NCBI RefSeq assembly: GCF_036010325.1
Contig: NZ_CP108550.1
Span: forward strand, 62,001 to 126,000
DNA: 64,000 nucleotides
DNA from: Streptomyces sp. NBC_01210
GTDB taxonomy: Bacteria; Actinomycetota; Actinomycetes; Streptomycetales; Streptomycetaceae
Direction: 5' to 3'
Part shown: positions 25,266 through 34,859 of the stretch, piece after piece
Layout of the letters: each line of letters begins with the position of its first letter
Numbering within the stretch: position 1 is the stretch's first letter
Notes under the pieces: model-generated
What the model saw: the letters and a program-made list of their open reading frames with translations, nothing else
What the model was told of the DNA's origin: nothing
Database searches by the model: none
Made by a program: the position numbers and the translations under genes

Positions 25266-25675
25266 CTAGGCGGTCGGTGCGAGGTAGCCGGTGGGGGTCC
25301 AACTGCCCAGCGGCTTGGTTCTGCGCCGGTGATGGGTGCGCCTGCGTGGGCGCTGCCCGTTGAGGGCGAGAGTCTCCACCCATTCCTTGATCTTCCGGCG
25401 GTTGGCGTGGGCCAGCTGGAAGACCAGAAGGATCGTCTGGGCGGCGATGCCGCGGATACGCCGGGAGCCGGCCGCCTCGATGCCCTCGCCGAGGGGTTCT
25501 TCGCGTAGCCGTTGAAGCCCTCGACGCTGTTGCGGAGGCGGAAGTAGACCTTCTGCCATTCCTGGTCGCCGTGCTCGAGGGCCTGCCAGTGCTTGGCGCC
25601 GACGTCAGGGGCGACGGCGATGCTGCGCTGCTTGCAGACCCTGAGTGGTCCGGTGGGGCTCGGCTCCGGGTCCAC
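25266..25675 (-). pseudogene. Frameshifted, 5'-truncated transposase-like gene
   Basis: One frame reads LVDPEPSPTGPLRVCKQRSI... and FRLRNSVEGFNGYAKNP up to about 25500. A shifted frame continues LGEGIEAAGSRRIRGIAAQT ... NRRKIKEWVETLALNGQ and an RRRRT-K tail to the stop at 25266. The joined protein resembles the C-terminal half of a transposase-like family common on Streptomyces plasmids. The N-terminal catalytic half is missing. Confidence 0.55.
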
Positions 25676-25696
25676 CAGCGGCAGGTGGATCCCGCG

Positions 25697-25730
25697 GAGC
25701 CCCCGAAGGCCGCGAGGCCTTCGGGGGCTC
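25697..25730. terminator. Perfect 15-bp hairpin with GCGA loop
   Basis: GAGCCCCCGAAGGCC (25697-25711) and GGCCTTCGGGGGCTC (25716-25730). A strong stem at the junction between the transposase remnant and the ALF operon. Probably terminates the minus-strand operon at 25841-30219. Confidence 0.7.
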
Positions 25731-25840
25731 CTGCGTTCCCACCCACGCGAATCATGGTGACGGTGACGAAGCCGCCAATTCAGTACACCAACAGCAGTTC
25801 GATGCTCGACTGCCTCGCCAAGGGAACCAACTGCGCCCGG

Positions 25841-26350
25841 TCAGGGGTGGACGACCGTCAGGCCGACCGCATCCGCGGCCCAGCCCGCCGCCACCGCGCA
25901 GAGCACCGGAAGCACCAGCAAGGCCACACCCATCGCCGACGGAAACCTCCCTCGCTCGCGCACCACTTCACGCGGCGCGAACGCCTTGCCCGTCGCGGCC
26001 TTCGTGTGCGTCGTCGACACCGGAGTGGCGACGGTCAGAGCCACCAAGGCCACCTCACGCCAGCGCAGCCGTTCGTCCCCGTGCACCGGGAGGGTCCACG
26101 ACGACACCCAGCCCCGGAACGGCAGCAGCGCCAGGGCGAGACCGCACAGGAAGCCGGCACACGCTGCGAGCGTGCCGGGCCAGGGCTCTTGCGCCACGTA
26201 CCGAATGAGAAGCGCCACCACGACGATCGCCGGAACCGGGATCAGCAGCGGTATCGGCCACTCACGTCGGTCCGGGAGCCAGCGCAACAGCAGGCAGGAG
26301 AGCACGATCTCGGGGATCAGGACAGCAACGACCCACAAAGTAAGGGGCAT
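25841..26350 (-). CDS. Polytopic membrane protein (third gene of ALF operon)
   Basis: 169 aa from ATG 26350. Four to five hydrophobic stretches (LWVVAVLIPEIVLSCLLLRW; PLLIPVPAIVVVALLIRYVA; LAACAGFLCGLALALLPF; VALLVLPVLCAVAAGWAADA). Starts 11 bases after the preceding gene. As the membrane partner of a secreted giant it may be a secretion accessory or an immunity protein (inference from order only). Confidence 0.65.
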   Translation of the reverse strand: MPLTLWVVAVLIPEIVLSCLLLRWLPDRREWPIPLLIPVPAIVVVALLIRYVAQEPWPGTLAACAGFLCGLALALLPFRGWVSSWTLPVHGDERLRWREVALVALTVATPVSTTHTKAATGKAFAPREVVRERGRFPSAMGVALLVLPVLCAVAAGWAADAVGLTVVHP

Positions 26351-26361
26351 GGGACGCTCCG

Positions 26362-26760
26362 TCAGATGTCGAGGAGGGTGCCGAGCGCGGCGGCCGTCAA
26401 GAGGGTGACGGCGAAGCAGGTGCCCAGGAAGACCATGACGTGCTTGGGCGTCGCGCGCTCCATCGTTCCGCCGGCGCGGACCAGGGCCACCTGGCGTCGG
26501 ATGTACTTGGTGAAGACGGCCATGGCCATCAGCAGGCCCAGCATCCCGACGGTGTAGAGCTGCAGCGCCGTCTGCACACCCTCGCCCCGCATCGCGGTGT
26601 CCCCGACCGTCGAAAGGCCGCCGGCCAAGCCGGGGGCTGTCGCGAGGAACACCTTCCACTTCCTCGTCGTCGCCCAGGACTGCATGACCGCGCCGAACAC
26701 GATGGCCACCGCGGCAGCCGCGATCCACCAACCAGTGGTGGAGGACCAGAAACTGAACAC
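26362..26760 (-). CDS. Membrane protein (second gene of ALF operon)
   Basis: 132 aa from GTG 26760, which has AGGGGG six bases upstream. Hydrophobic segments GWWIAAAAVAIVFGAVMQSW, LQLYTVGMLGLLMAMAVF and HVMVFLGTCFAVTLLTAAAL separated by basic loops (TRKWKV; KYIRRQ). 81 bases after the ALF gene. No family recognised. Confidence 0.65.
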   Translation of the reverse strand: MFSFWSSTTGWWIAAAAVAIVFGAVMQSWATTRKWKVFLATAPGLAGGLSTVGDTAMRGEGVQTALQLYTVGMLGLLMAMAVFTKYIRRQVALVRAGGTMERATPKHVMVFLGTCFAVTLLTAAALGTLLDI

Positions 26761-26841
26761 GGAAGACCCCCTAGGTGCTGCGGAACCGCGTGGATGGGGC
26801 AAGCTTGCGACTCGCCCCGTCCACGCGTCTGTGCGGGCTGC

Positions 26842-29800
26842 TTACCAGGTGAAGATGCCGACCACGGTAGTCGTGACGTCGTAGCCGATGTCCACGATCT
26901 TCTCACCGATGACCCTCTCGTCGATGCCTGCTCTACGGAGCATGCTCCTCGTCAGCTTCGACTTGCCGATGAAGCTTCCGCCGAGCACGAAGAGGCCGAG
27001 AGCGGAATGGAATTCCTTGCTGTCCCAGCCGTATCCCCAGCACGCCAGGCCGGCACTCACTCCTTGCAGACCCCAGGAGGTGAGTCCCGCCCCCACAGCG
27101 ATCGGACCCGCGACCGGCGCGGCCGGCGGGAACAGCGCCACGAGGCCGGCGACCGACGCGACAACGCCGGCACCGGTGCTCCAGTGGCCGACCGCCGACG
27201 ACCAGTCCTTGGGGTCCGTGATGTCCTCAGGCCAGAGGCCGAACCACTTGGTGTCACCGGTCTTGTCGTCGTTCTCCGCGTTGTCGGCGGGGTTCGTCCC
27301 CGCCTGCGCCTGCTGCGCGGCCAGCTCGGCCGCCTTGCGTGCCGCCTCCCTGGCTTCCTCCACACGCTTCCTGACAGCGATCGCGCGCGCCTCGCTGGCC
27401 GCGACCGCCGCCGCCTTGGCGTCCTTGCCCGCCTGGATGGCGGAGGCCCGCGCCGCGGATGCCGAGGACTGCGCATTCACCGCGGACGCCACCGCCTGGG
27501 TGGCCGACGCCGACGCCTGGCGCATCGAGTAGTTGGCGCTCCGGGCCGCACCGCGCGCGGTAGCCGCCGCCGCCTTGGCGGCATTGGCCGACACCTGGGC
27601 GGCCGCGGCCGACCTGTCGGCGTCTTCGGCGTTGGTCTTGGCCTCGGCGGCCGAGTCGAGGGCGTCCTTGGCGTAACCGTCCGCCTTCGCCTTCCACTCG
27701 AGCGCCTCGTTGGCCGCGTTGCGGGCCTCCGCAGCAGCCTGGGAGGCACGCGCCGCGTCCTCCCGCGCCTTGGCGGCGACCTTCGCGGCGTGCGCGATGG
27801 CGGCACGCATGGCCGCCACGTGCGTGAGGTGGTCGTGGTCGAGCTGGGCGACGTAGTGCTTGTCCTGGATCACGAAGGCGCGCCGCATGCGCGACGAGCC
27901 CTCGAGGAGGATCTGCGCGGCCGACTTCATGTACGGGCCGCCGGTCTGCTGGAGACTGAGGATCTCGACCCGGTCGTCCTCCTTCGTCGCCTCGGCCCAT
28001 TCGACGGCGAGGAAGCGGTGCAGGGCCTTGGCGCTGCCGTCGTTGAGGGCGGCCTGGGCCTTGGCCTGGACCGCTCTGCCCGGTGCGCCGTTCAGTACCT
28101 TCAGCACGGAGATCCGGTAGTGCTCGAGCCCCGCTGCGATGGCGCCGGTGTCGAGGAACCGGGCTGCGGCGCCCGGAGTTTCGTCGACGAGCGTCCGGTG
28201 GGCGGCCTCCGCGATGTCGACCACGGACGCCGTCGCGAGGGATAGCACGTTCTCGCGGTCGTCCTGATCCAGGGCCAGGGTGCGGTCGGTGCTGATCCAG
28301 TTGACCACGTCCTCGTCCGTGCCGGCGAGCGCGTACTCGGCCGCCTCACGGGTCCAAGTGCCGCTCGAGACCAGCAGCTTGACGGCGGCCTGGCGGCCCG
28401 AGTCGACGGCCTTGACCGTGTCCCCGCCCAGCAGCGCCGACTCTGCAGCCGCGACCAGGTCCTTGGTCTCCTGGCTGAGCTTCTCCGCCTGAGCGCGCTG
28501 CGTCTCCATGAGGAGCGTGTCGTCGGCCTCGGCCTGCGTCTTGAAGCGGGCCAGCGCGATGCCTATTTCCTCGTCCTCGGCGATCCGGGTGGTCTCCGAG
28601 TCCCGGGCCGCCTTCTCCACTGCGATCGCTTCGTTGACCGCTTTAGTGGCCGTGTCGGCCGCTTTCACTGCGGCGGCGGCGTACTCGGTGGAGCGCTTGG
28701 CGTACTCGACCGCCTCACCCGCGTGGGCCGCCGCCTCCTCGGCAGCGACCGCGGCCTTGTCGGCGTGCTCCGCGGCGCTGTTGGCCGCGTCGCGTGCCAC
28801 GGCAGCCGCGGACGCGGCACGGTTCGCCAAGGTCTGTGCGGTGCCGGCCGCGCGGGTGGCCCGCGCGGCGGCGGCGTTGGCCTCGGCGGCGGCGGCCCGC
28901 GCCTTGGCGGCCTGGGACTTGGCTGCGCCCGCCGCGTTGGCGGCGTCAGCCGCGGCGTTGGCGGCCGCGGCCGCGTTCTGGGCTGCGCCCGCAGCCGCCG
29001 AGCCGGCGGACGCCGCCTGCTGGGAGGCGATCGAAGCCTGGTGAGCGGCTCCGGCCGCGGTGCGCGCACGGGCCGCGGCGTTGCGGGCGCCCTGGGCCGC
29101 CGAGCGGGCGGCGGCCGCCTTGGACGCGTCCTTGGACGCGGCGATCGCAGCCCGGTAGGCGCGGGAGGCGGCACCGCCTGCGCTGGCCGCGGCTGCAGCC
29201 GCGGCCTGCGCCGCCTGCGCCGCGCGCCGCGAGGCGGACTGGGCGGTGCGCGAGGCGACGATGGCCGTGGACGCGGCGGCGGCGGCACCGTTCGCGGCGT
29301 TCGCGGCGTTGTTGGCCGCCTTCGCCGACTTCTTCACGTCCTGCTCGGCTGCCAGCGCCTCCGCCTTCGCCTCGAGGGCAGCCTCCTTGGCCTTCGCGGC
29401 GGCCTCCTTGGCCTCCTCGGAAGCGGCGACGGCCTTCTCCGTCGTCAGCTTCGCCCGCTTGCCCTCGCGCTCCACGATCTCGACCAGCTGCTCGATCGTC
29501 GCGGCCTCGTCGTCGCGGGCACGGGCGATGAACTGGCCGGACATCAAGAACCGGTCGATCGCATCGCGCGATCCGTCGTCCAGGGCGCGTTGCGCGTACT
29601 TCTTCACCTCCGGGGAGGCCGTGTTGAGGATGGTGGTGACCTTCACCCGGCTGTCCTCGTCCCGGGCGGTGTACTGGGTGTCCACCAGGAAGGACGTCAA
29701 CGCGGCGCGGGTGTTCGTGTTCAGCGCCTTGCCGGCCTCCCGCTTCACTGCGGATCCGCTGTTGCTGCTGACCGAAGTCACCGCCACCCGGAGGTCCTCC

Positions 29801-30219
29801 ATGACGGCGTTGGTGAATCCGTCGGCCATGTAGGCGGCGATCGCGCTGTCCCCTCCGGACAGGGCCGCGCCGGCCGAAGTCTGAACTCCCCTGCCCGACT
29901 TGGCGAGTCCGGCGAAGAGGGCCAGGCGGTTGTCCTGCGCCTTGGCCGCCGCCAGCTCCTGGCCGAGGAACGTGGAGACGGCTGCCGAACCACCCACGAG
30001 AGCGGCGGCGGCTGACTCGCGGACCGTCTGGCCGCCGAGCTTGTACTCCCACACGGCCTTGCCGCGGTCGGTATCGGGCAGGCCGGTGTCCACAGCGGTG
30101 GCCCCGGCAGCATGAGCGGGGCCGGCGGCCAGAGTGATGATCGACGGCAGGGCCGGGGCCGCGGCAGCCCCAGCCAGCGCGGTAAGAATCCGGCGCCTAC
30201 TCCACAACGTTGACGACAA
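26842..30219 (-). CDS. Large exported ALF-repeat protein with Ala-rich coiled coils
   Basis: 1,125 aa from TTG 30219 (GGGGAG upstream). The signal region is twin-arginine-like (SRRRILTALAGAAAAPALPS, cleavage near AGPAHAA). About four ALF-type repeats follow (for example LNTNTRAALTSFLVDTQYTA; LDDGSRDAIDRFLMSGQFIA), then a ~290-residue Ala/Lys/Glu coiled coil. A second ALF block (LNDGSAKALHRFLAVEWAEA), another Ala-rich helix and a C-terminal ~150-residue hydrophobic/globular module (FGLWPEDITDPKDWSSAVGH; ALFPPAAPVAGPIAVGAGLT) complete it. ALF proteins are exported and Streptomyces-specific with no known activity. The domain order resembles polymorphic secreted proteins with a C-terminal effector. 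Confidence 0.82.
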   Translation of the reverse strand: MSSTLWSRRRILTALAGAAAAPALPSIITLAAGPAHAAGATAVDTGLPDTDRGKAVWEYKLGGQTVRESAAAALVGGSAAVSTFLGQELAAAKAQDNRLALFAGLAKSGRGVQTSAGAALSGGDSAIAAYMADGFTNAVMEDLRVAVTSVSSNSGSAVKREAGKALNTNTRAALTSFLVDTQYTARDEDSRVKVTTILNTASPEVKKYAQRALDDGSRDAIDRFLMSGQFIARARDDEAATIEQLVEIVEREGKRAKLTTEKAVAASEEAKEAAAKAKEAALEAKAEALAAEQDVKKSAKAANNAANAANGAAAAASTAIVASRTAQSASRRAAQAAQAAAAAAASAGGAASRAYRAAIAASKDASKAAAARSAAQGARNAAARARTAAGAAHQASIASQQAASAGSAAAGAAQNAAAAANAAADAANAAGAAKSQAAKARAAAAEANAAAARATRAAGTAQTLANRAASAAAVARDAANSAAEHADKAAVAAEEAAAHAGEAVEYAKRSTEYAAAAVKAADTATKAVNEAIAVEKAARDSETTRIAEDEEIGIALARFKTQAEADDTLLMETQRAQAEKLSQETKDLVAAAESALLGGDTVKAVDSGRQAAVKLLVSSGTWTREAAEYALAGTDEDVVNWISTDRTLALDQDDRENVLSLATASVVDIAEAAHRTLVDETPGAAARFLDTGAIAAGLEHYRISVLKVLNGAPGRAVQAKAQAALNDGSAKALHRFLAVEWAEATKEDDRVEILSLQQTGGPYMKSAAQILLEGSSRMRRAFVIQDKHYVAQLDHDHLTHVAAMRAAIAHAAKVAAKAREDAARASQAAAEARNAANEALEWKAKADGYAKDALDSAAEAKTNAEDADRSAAAAQVSANAAKAAAATARGAARSANYSMRQASASATQAVASAVNAQSSASAARASAIQAGKDAKAAAVAASEARAIAVRKRVEEAREAARKAAELAAQQAQAGTNPADNAENDDKTGDTKWFGLWPEDITDPKDWSSAVGHWSTGAGVVASVAGLVALFPPAAPVAGPIAVGAGLTSWGLQGVSAGLACWGYGWDSKEFHSALGLFVLGGSFIGKSKLTRSMLRRAGIDERVIGEKIVDIGYDVTTTVVGIFTW

Positions 30220-30891
30220 AACAACTCCCCCTGTGTGAATTACGGCGGTGCACGCGCAAACGGATACTGCGCCCAAATTCATAGCGCCTGCGCACCAGCC
30301 AAGGCCGTGATGATTACACATCAATTTCTGCGGCACATAGGGCGGCGGTTGCAAAATCGCTTTTTGCCCAGGTTGGGACGTGATGTCGCTTCTCAGTACG
30401 TACGCACAATAAATTGCATCGAAAACCAGCCATCCATCGCACGGAATCCACCAATCCAGCATTTACCAAACCGTTATACGGTCGCATGCAACCAATTGAC
30501 GCTCGCAGTCCTCTGGTTTCAATTCTTGATCATTTCGTTACCCACTCCGGTGCAGTCCGCCCGAACTGTCGAAACCTGACCGAGGGTCATTTCAGGAAAC
30601 CGATGCGATTGCCCCGGTTTATCCAGTGGACATCGCCAAGGGCAGGTGAGTTCAATGGAAATAACGCCACGGCTTGAATGGGGGCAGAGCGCTCGACTCT
30701 TGCCTCTTCCTGTCGAGCCATCCAGGCGGCTGGCGCGTTGGCTTGAAACCGTCCAGTTACTCAACCAAACATTCCGGCAAGCGTTTTCCCTTACGGTCGT
30801 GAGCGGCGCGCTTCTTCATACGGAGTACGGGGCGGTGATGGGCATGGAAAAAACAGGGAAAGGAGCCGTGATCTAAGTGAGGGAACTTCGC
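30220..30891. other. Lower-GC intergenic region between divergent exported-protein genes
   Basis: About 670 bases of lower GC than the surroundings, separating the ALF operon from the plus-strand gene at 30892. A 77-codon frame at 30646-30876 exists but has a poor RBS and no recognisable content. This region must hold both promoters; I could not fix a -10/-35 with confidence. Confidence 0.5.
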
Positions 30892-31389
30892 ATGAAACTC
30901 GTCACTCGTGTCCTTGCGACGGCGTGTGCAGCTGCTGTCGGAGCCGTCCTGTGGTCGACTTCCGCCTCCCGTGGGGGCGGCGACGACGTGGCGCCGGTTG
31001 CCGAGGGTGCGCCGGGCTACGCGGTGGAGGACTTCAGCTACCCGAACGCCGACAAGATCCTGGCGGAGCAGAACATCGTGCTGAAGCGCGGTGACGGCCG
31101 CATCGTGCTGGCCGACTGCGCGAGCGAGGCCGGGCTACTCGAGGTGTGGGCCCGTGAGAAGGACAAGATCTGCTTCAAGGTCACCGGCAGCTCCGGGTTC
31201 CTGACGATGGAGATCCCGGCCGTGTACGGCGTGAAGGGGAGCGCCGAGCAGACCGCCGAGGTCGACATGACCGTCGGAACGGAAGAGAAGTCCTTCGACG
31301 TCGCCAAGGGGACCTGGACCGCGGTCGGCGAGAGCGCCGACCCCGAGGGGCGCGACCACATGCTCGTGGAGATCCGCACCTCCAAGTAG
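30892..31389 (+). CDS. Secreted hypothetical protein
   Basis: 165 aa from ATG 30892; an upstream GTG (30877) is possible. Signal peptide MKLVTRVLATACAAAVGAVL, then a beta-rich mature domain (APGYAVEDFSYPNADKILAE; NIVLKRGDGRIVLADCASEA; ICFKVTGSSGFLTMEIPAVY). Two Cys (DCAS and KICFK) could form a disulfide. Resembles small extracellular Streptomyces proteins of unknown role; precedes the FG-GAP gene by 134 bases. Confidence 0.7.
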   Translation: MKLVTRVLATACAAAVGAVLWSTSASRGGGDDVAPVAEGAPGYAVEDFSYPNADKILAEQNIVLKRGDGRIVLADCASEAGLLEVWAREKDKICFKVTGSSGFLTMEIPAVYGVKGSAEQTAEVDMTVGTEEKSFDVAKGTWTAVGESADPEGRDHMLVEIRTSK

Positions 31390-31523
31390 CGCCCCGGAAC
31401 GGGTTGACGCCGCACCCGGCCGGCCTGCGTACCGGCCGACTTGTCTCCTTCCGAACCTGCCATCACAAGGAACCCACTGAAGCTGGTCGAACGCGATCAG
31501 CGCTCTACCTTCAGGGACACTTC

Positions 31524-32993
31524 ATGACCGCGAAACGTTCACGCTTGATGTGGGCGACCGGCGCCGCCATCGCCCTCGCCACCGTGGCGACCGCCGCCCC
31601 CTCCTCTGCGCTCACCGGAGCTGACGCCCCGGCACAGCTGAATTACGTCGCGAAGATCAACGTCGGTGAGCAGACGGCCTGTACGGGGACGCTCGTCGAC
31701 CCGCAGTGGGTCCTGTCCGCGGCCACCTGCTTCGCCGCGGACGGCAAACCCCCCGCAGGCAAACCCGCCATCACCACCACCGTCACCATCGGCCGCACTG
31801 ACCTGACCCAGACCAACGGCACCGTCCAGCAGGCCATCGAGCTCGTCCCGCACGCCGACCGCGACCTGGTCCTCGTCAGGCTCGCCACCCGGATCACGGA
31901 CCCGGCCATCAAACCCGTGCCGTTGGCGACCACGCCCGCCGCCGACAACGAGCAGCTCACTGTTGCCGGATTCGGACGCACCAAGACCGAATGGGTGCCC
32001 AGCAAGCTCCACACCGGCACGTTCACCGTCGCCTCCACCACGAACACGACAGTGGACCTCAACGGCTCCGACACCGCGACCGTCTGCAAGGGCGACGCCG
32101 GAGGCCCAGCCCTGCGCACGGCTAACGGCACGCCGGAACTCGTCGCCATCAACTCCCGCTCCTGGCAGGGCGGCTGCCTGGGAATGGACGCTGCAGAGAC
32201 TCGTACTGGAGCCATCAGCTCTCGTGTCGACGACGTCGGCGCCTGGATCAAGGTTGTCACCTCTCTGTCTCAGCAGGACCTGATGGCTGGTGACTACAAC
32301 GGGGATGGGATCACGGACCTGTTCTCCACGGACGCACGCGGCCAGCTGTCGGTGTGGACGGGCAACAAAGGCGGGTCGTTCAATTCACCCAGGATGCTGA
32401 CCGATGGTTGGGACTTCACACAAACCGTCGCTGCCAGCTTCACCGCACACAGCACGGCAGACCTGATCGCACGCAACACCAGGGGCGAACTGCTGCTCTG
32501 GACGGGAAGCACGACAGGCACGTTCAGCGCTCCCAAGAAGATCACCGGTGGCTGGGACTTCACCCAGACCGTCGCCGGTGACTTTACTGGCGACGGAAAG
32601 GCCGACCTGATCGCCAAGGACTCTTCCGGCAACCTCTACCTGTGGCCTGGCAATGGCAACGGCACGTTCAGCGCTCCCAAGAAGATCACCGGTGGCTGGG
32701 ACTTCACCCAGACCGTCGCCGGTGACTTTACTGGCGACGGAAAGGCCGACCTGATCGCCAAGGACTCTTCCGGCAACCTCTACCTGTGGCCTGGCAATGG
32801 CAACGGCACGTTCAGCACCCGCAAGAAACTCACTGGCGGCTGGGACTTCACCCAGACCGTCGCCGGTGACTTTACTGGCGGCGGAAAGGCCGACCTGATC
32901 GCTCGCAACGACGCTACCGGCACGTTGTACCGGTGGTTGGGCCACGGTGACGGCACCTTCGCCGCGCCTGTCCGGCTCACCGACAGCTGGTAG
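31524..32993 (+). CDS. Secreted trypsin-fold pseudoenzyme with FG-GAP/VCBS repeats
   Basis: 489 aa from ATG 31524 (AGGGAC). Signal peptide (LMWATGAAIALATVATAAPS), then a trypsin-like domain to ~residue 250. The catalytic His motif reads VLSAATC, with Thr68 where His belongs. The Ser motif reads CKGDAGGP, with Ala192 for Ser. The Asp region (DRDLVLVRLA) is kept. From ~250 on there are five ~48-residue FG-GAP/VCBS units (AGDFTGDGKADLIAKDSSGN) that form a calcium-binding beta-propeller. Loss of both His and Ser means it cannot be an ordinary protease; binding or inhibitor-like function is likelier. Confidence 0.85.
   Translation: MTAKRSRLMWATGAAIALATVATAAPSSALTGADAPAQLNYVAKINVGEQTACTGTLVDPQWVLSAATCFAADGKPPAGKPAITTTVTIGRTDLTQTNGTVQQAIELVPHADRDLVLVRLATRITDPAIKPVPLATTPAADNEQLTVAGFGRTKTEWVPSKLHTGTFTVASTTNTTVDLNGSDTATVCKGDAGGPALRTANGTPELVAINSRSWQGGCLGMDAAETRTGAISSRVDDVGAWIKVVTSLSQQDLMAGDYNGDGITDLFSTDARGQLSVWTGNKGGSFNSPRMLTDGWDFTQTVAASFTAHSTADLIARNTRGELLLWTGSTTGTFSAPKKITGGWDFTQTVAGDFTGDGKADLIAKDSSGNLYLWPGNGNGTFSAPKKITGGWDFTQTVAGDFTGDGKADLIAKDSSGNLYLWPGNGNGTFSTRKKLTGGWDFTQTVAGDFTGGGKADLIARNDATGTLYRWLGHGDGTFAAPVRLTDSW
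32523..32810 (+). repeat. Two identical 144-bp tandem units in the FG-GAP domain
   Basis: 32523-32666 and 32667-32810 are identical over all 144 bases (48 codons), while neighbouring repeat units differ. This marks a very recent duplication, or gene conversion, of one propeller blade. Confidence 0.9.
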
Positions 32994-33291
32994 CCAGGAA
33001 ATCAATCGTCGGCCCACCCGAACTCGGCTGGGCCGACTTCCAGTCCGCTCCGAACGCACCATCCACCGCCACCAGATCCTGGTCAACTGCGCCTTTGCCA
33101 CTGCGCGAAAGCTCACCACGGGCTGGCAGCAGACCATGGCTGGCCGCTGTGGTCTACCTGGCCCGGCCAAGCAGACCCGTCGTTCATCCCAGAGACACCA
33201 CTCGGGGGAACTCTCCACGGTTGCGGTTAAGGCTCGGCGCGAGTAATGTGCCTAGGCTGCCGATTAAGTTTCGCCGGGACGGATATACCTC

Positions 33292-33702
33292 ATGGGTGCT
33301 ATCGATTATCTCCACAACAGAATTGCTGTAAGGCGGTTGGCAAATGCCATGGCTCGGCATCACGTTGCCCACTGCGACGGAACATGTGGGAACGGGAAGG
33401 TTTTCGATAACCATCACGCGGCTTTTTGGATACCGTTAGTAGATAATCTCGACCGCTATGGGGTATCTCTCAAGCAGGCAGGCCAGGGCGAAGATTGGCT
33501 TGGTAGAGGGAACGACCTGTCTCCACCTGGCGTGCCATGTGAGCCGCTTGAAATACCCGTACGGCGAAGGGGGGCGCGTATCCGTGCGGCACGTAAACTG
33601 CGCAACATGCACTTGGATATCTGCCCGGATTCGAATTGCCACGTCTTCTGCGATGAAAGCACGACCATCTATTGGTACAGGCGGCTCACGCCGCCGCAAT
33701 GA
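33292..33702 (+). CDS. Possible orphan gene, Cys/His-rich (136 aa)
   Basis: ATG 33292 opens MGAIDYLHNRIAVRRLANAM and continues with HHVAHCDGTCGNGKVFDNHH and CPDSNCHVFC. GC is lower than in neighbours and no RBS is obvious. Paired Cys/His could form a metal site. No family known; may be non-coding. 32994-33291 holds nothing else recognisable. Confidence 0.35.
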   Translation: MGAIDYLHNRIAVRRLANAMARHHVAHCDGTCGNGKVFDNHHAAFWIPLVDNLDRYGVSLKQAGQGEDWLGRGNDLSPPGVPCEPLEIPVRRRGARIRAARKLRNMHLDICPDSNCHVFCDESTTIYWYRRLTPPQ

Positions 33703-33831
33703 CGACGCGGCCCCTGGCAGTCAAGACCGGCGAGCACCCCAGGGCTTCGGCGTAGTCAGCCGTCGTCCGGTTCGTGACGGTTCGTTGGGTATGGTGGGCT
33801 GGAAGCAGAACAGGCAGGGGGTTCCAAGATC

Positions 33832-34030
33832 ATGGAGTTCTCTACGCCCCGTGACCTGCCTGGAAGACCGTGCCCGCCGACGGATCACCCCCGATCCCGC
33901 CCGCCCTTGACCAGCTCCGCGAGCAGCTCCGAAGTCGGCCCGGGCCTGCTGGAGCGGCTGGCCCAGGTCCCCGACCCGCGCGATCCGCGCGGAGTGCGGC
34001 ACGCGCTGGCCGTCGTCCTCGCCCTTCGCT
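33832..34030 (+). pseudogene. ISAs1-family transposase N-terminal remnant
   Basis: ATG 33832. The stretch LLERLAQVPDPRDPRGVRHA then LAVVLAL is the start signature of ISAs1 (H-repeat) transposases. Homology stops near 34030 and the rest of the frame is unrelated. The catalytic DDE part is gone. Confidence 0.6.
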
Positions 34031-34249
34031 GGCAGCCCTTCCGGCTCGGGGCAGTGGCGCGAACGCTGCCGTTCTCTCCCTATGGCTCCGCGCGAGGGCG
34101 GCGGCTTCACGCAGACCACTACCGGTCCCGGCGCGGCCATGCGCCAGCAGGTGACAAGTCAGTAACGCTTGCTGAGACACCTTGGTTCGGGGCGGCGTAC
34201 TCACCAGGGGATGCGCGTACATACCACAGGTGAGACACCCAACAGGCTG

Positions 34250-34606
34250 AGACAGTCAAACTGTTCCTAACGCGGGGCTTCAAGTCCCCGTGGAGGTGGA
34301 CTGTGGCTACGTCGTTCAGTGGGGCGAGCGCGGTTCGTAAGTCGCTCCACCAGGGCAGGCCGCGGCAGCGGCGCGGGAGCTGGGCCAGGAAGAAGTCTCG
34401 ATGGGACGGGACGGTGGTATTCGCATTGAGCTCCCACCCATGGCCCGGGGTGAGTCCGCCACGACGCTGTGGATGGTCGCGGTGACCTCGAGGGCTCGCT
34501 GGATGTAGTCCCGCACGCCCAACGCGGTGGCAATGAAGCACGGTTCGCCTGGGACGGTACTCAGTACGGACCAGGCGTGGCCAGCCCATTCGCCCATGGC
34601 CAGCAC
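34250..34606 (-). pseudogene. Frameshifted remnant of an unrecognised gene
   Basis: Two adjacent minus-strand frames read protein-like: MGEWAGHAWSVLSTVPGEPC / FIATALGVRDYIQRALEVTA (to ~34441), then NTTVPSHRDFFLAQLPRRC / GLPWWSDLRTALAPLNDVAT. A single frameshift near 34440 would join them. Not a family I can name. Confidence 0.38.
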
Positions 34607-34859
34607 GGCTGCGCCCCGTGCGCGAGCGCTACGGCCTCTTCGACACCTGAGACCAGCCGGCTTGCCGTCCTCGACGGACAGGTCGAGGTCCTGCTCGCCG
34701 TAGAGCCGGCGACAGCTCGCTCAGCACATCGCGCGCTCAGTGTCCCGAAGCGCGCTCCTCAAACGTTCGACGGGTGCTCGGGACGTGGCCAGAGCCCGGT
34801 TGACCGTCTGCTGTGTTGGGGATAGCTGCCCGCCGGGCGGCCGTCTGCGCCCGGTGGTG

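Noticed and set aside
26440..30015. Long plus-strand frames (26440-28245 and 28723-30015) over the ALF gene
   Set aside because: Shadows of the Ala-rich minus-strand gene, which has signal peptide and ALF repeats.
30646..30876. 76-codon frame MSSMEITPRLEW...
   Set aside because: Weak RBS and no protein-like features; likely promoter region.
32523..32810. CRISPR or mobile repeat
   Set aside because: Both units are coding FG-GAP blades in frame.
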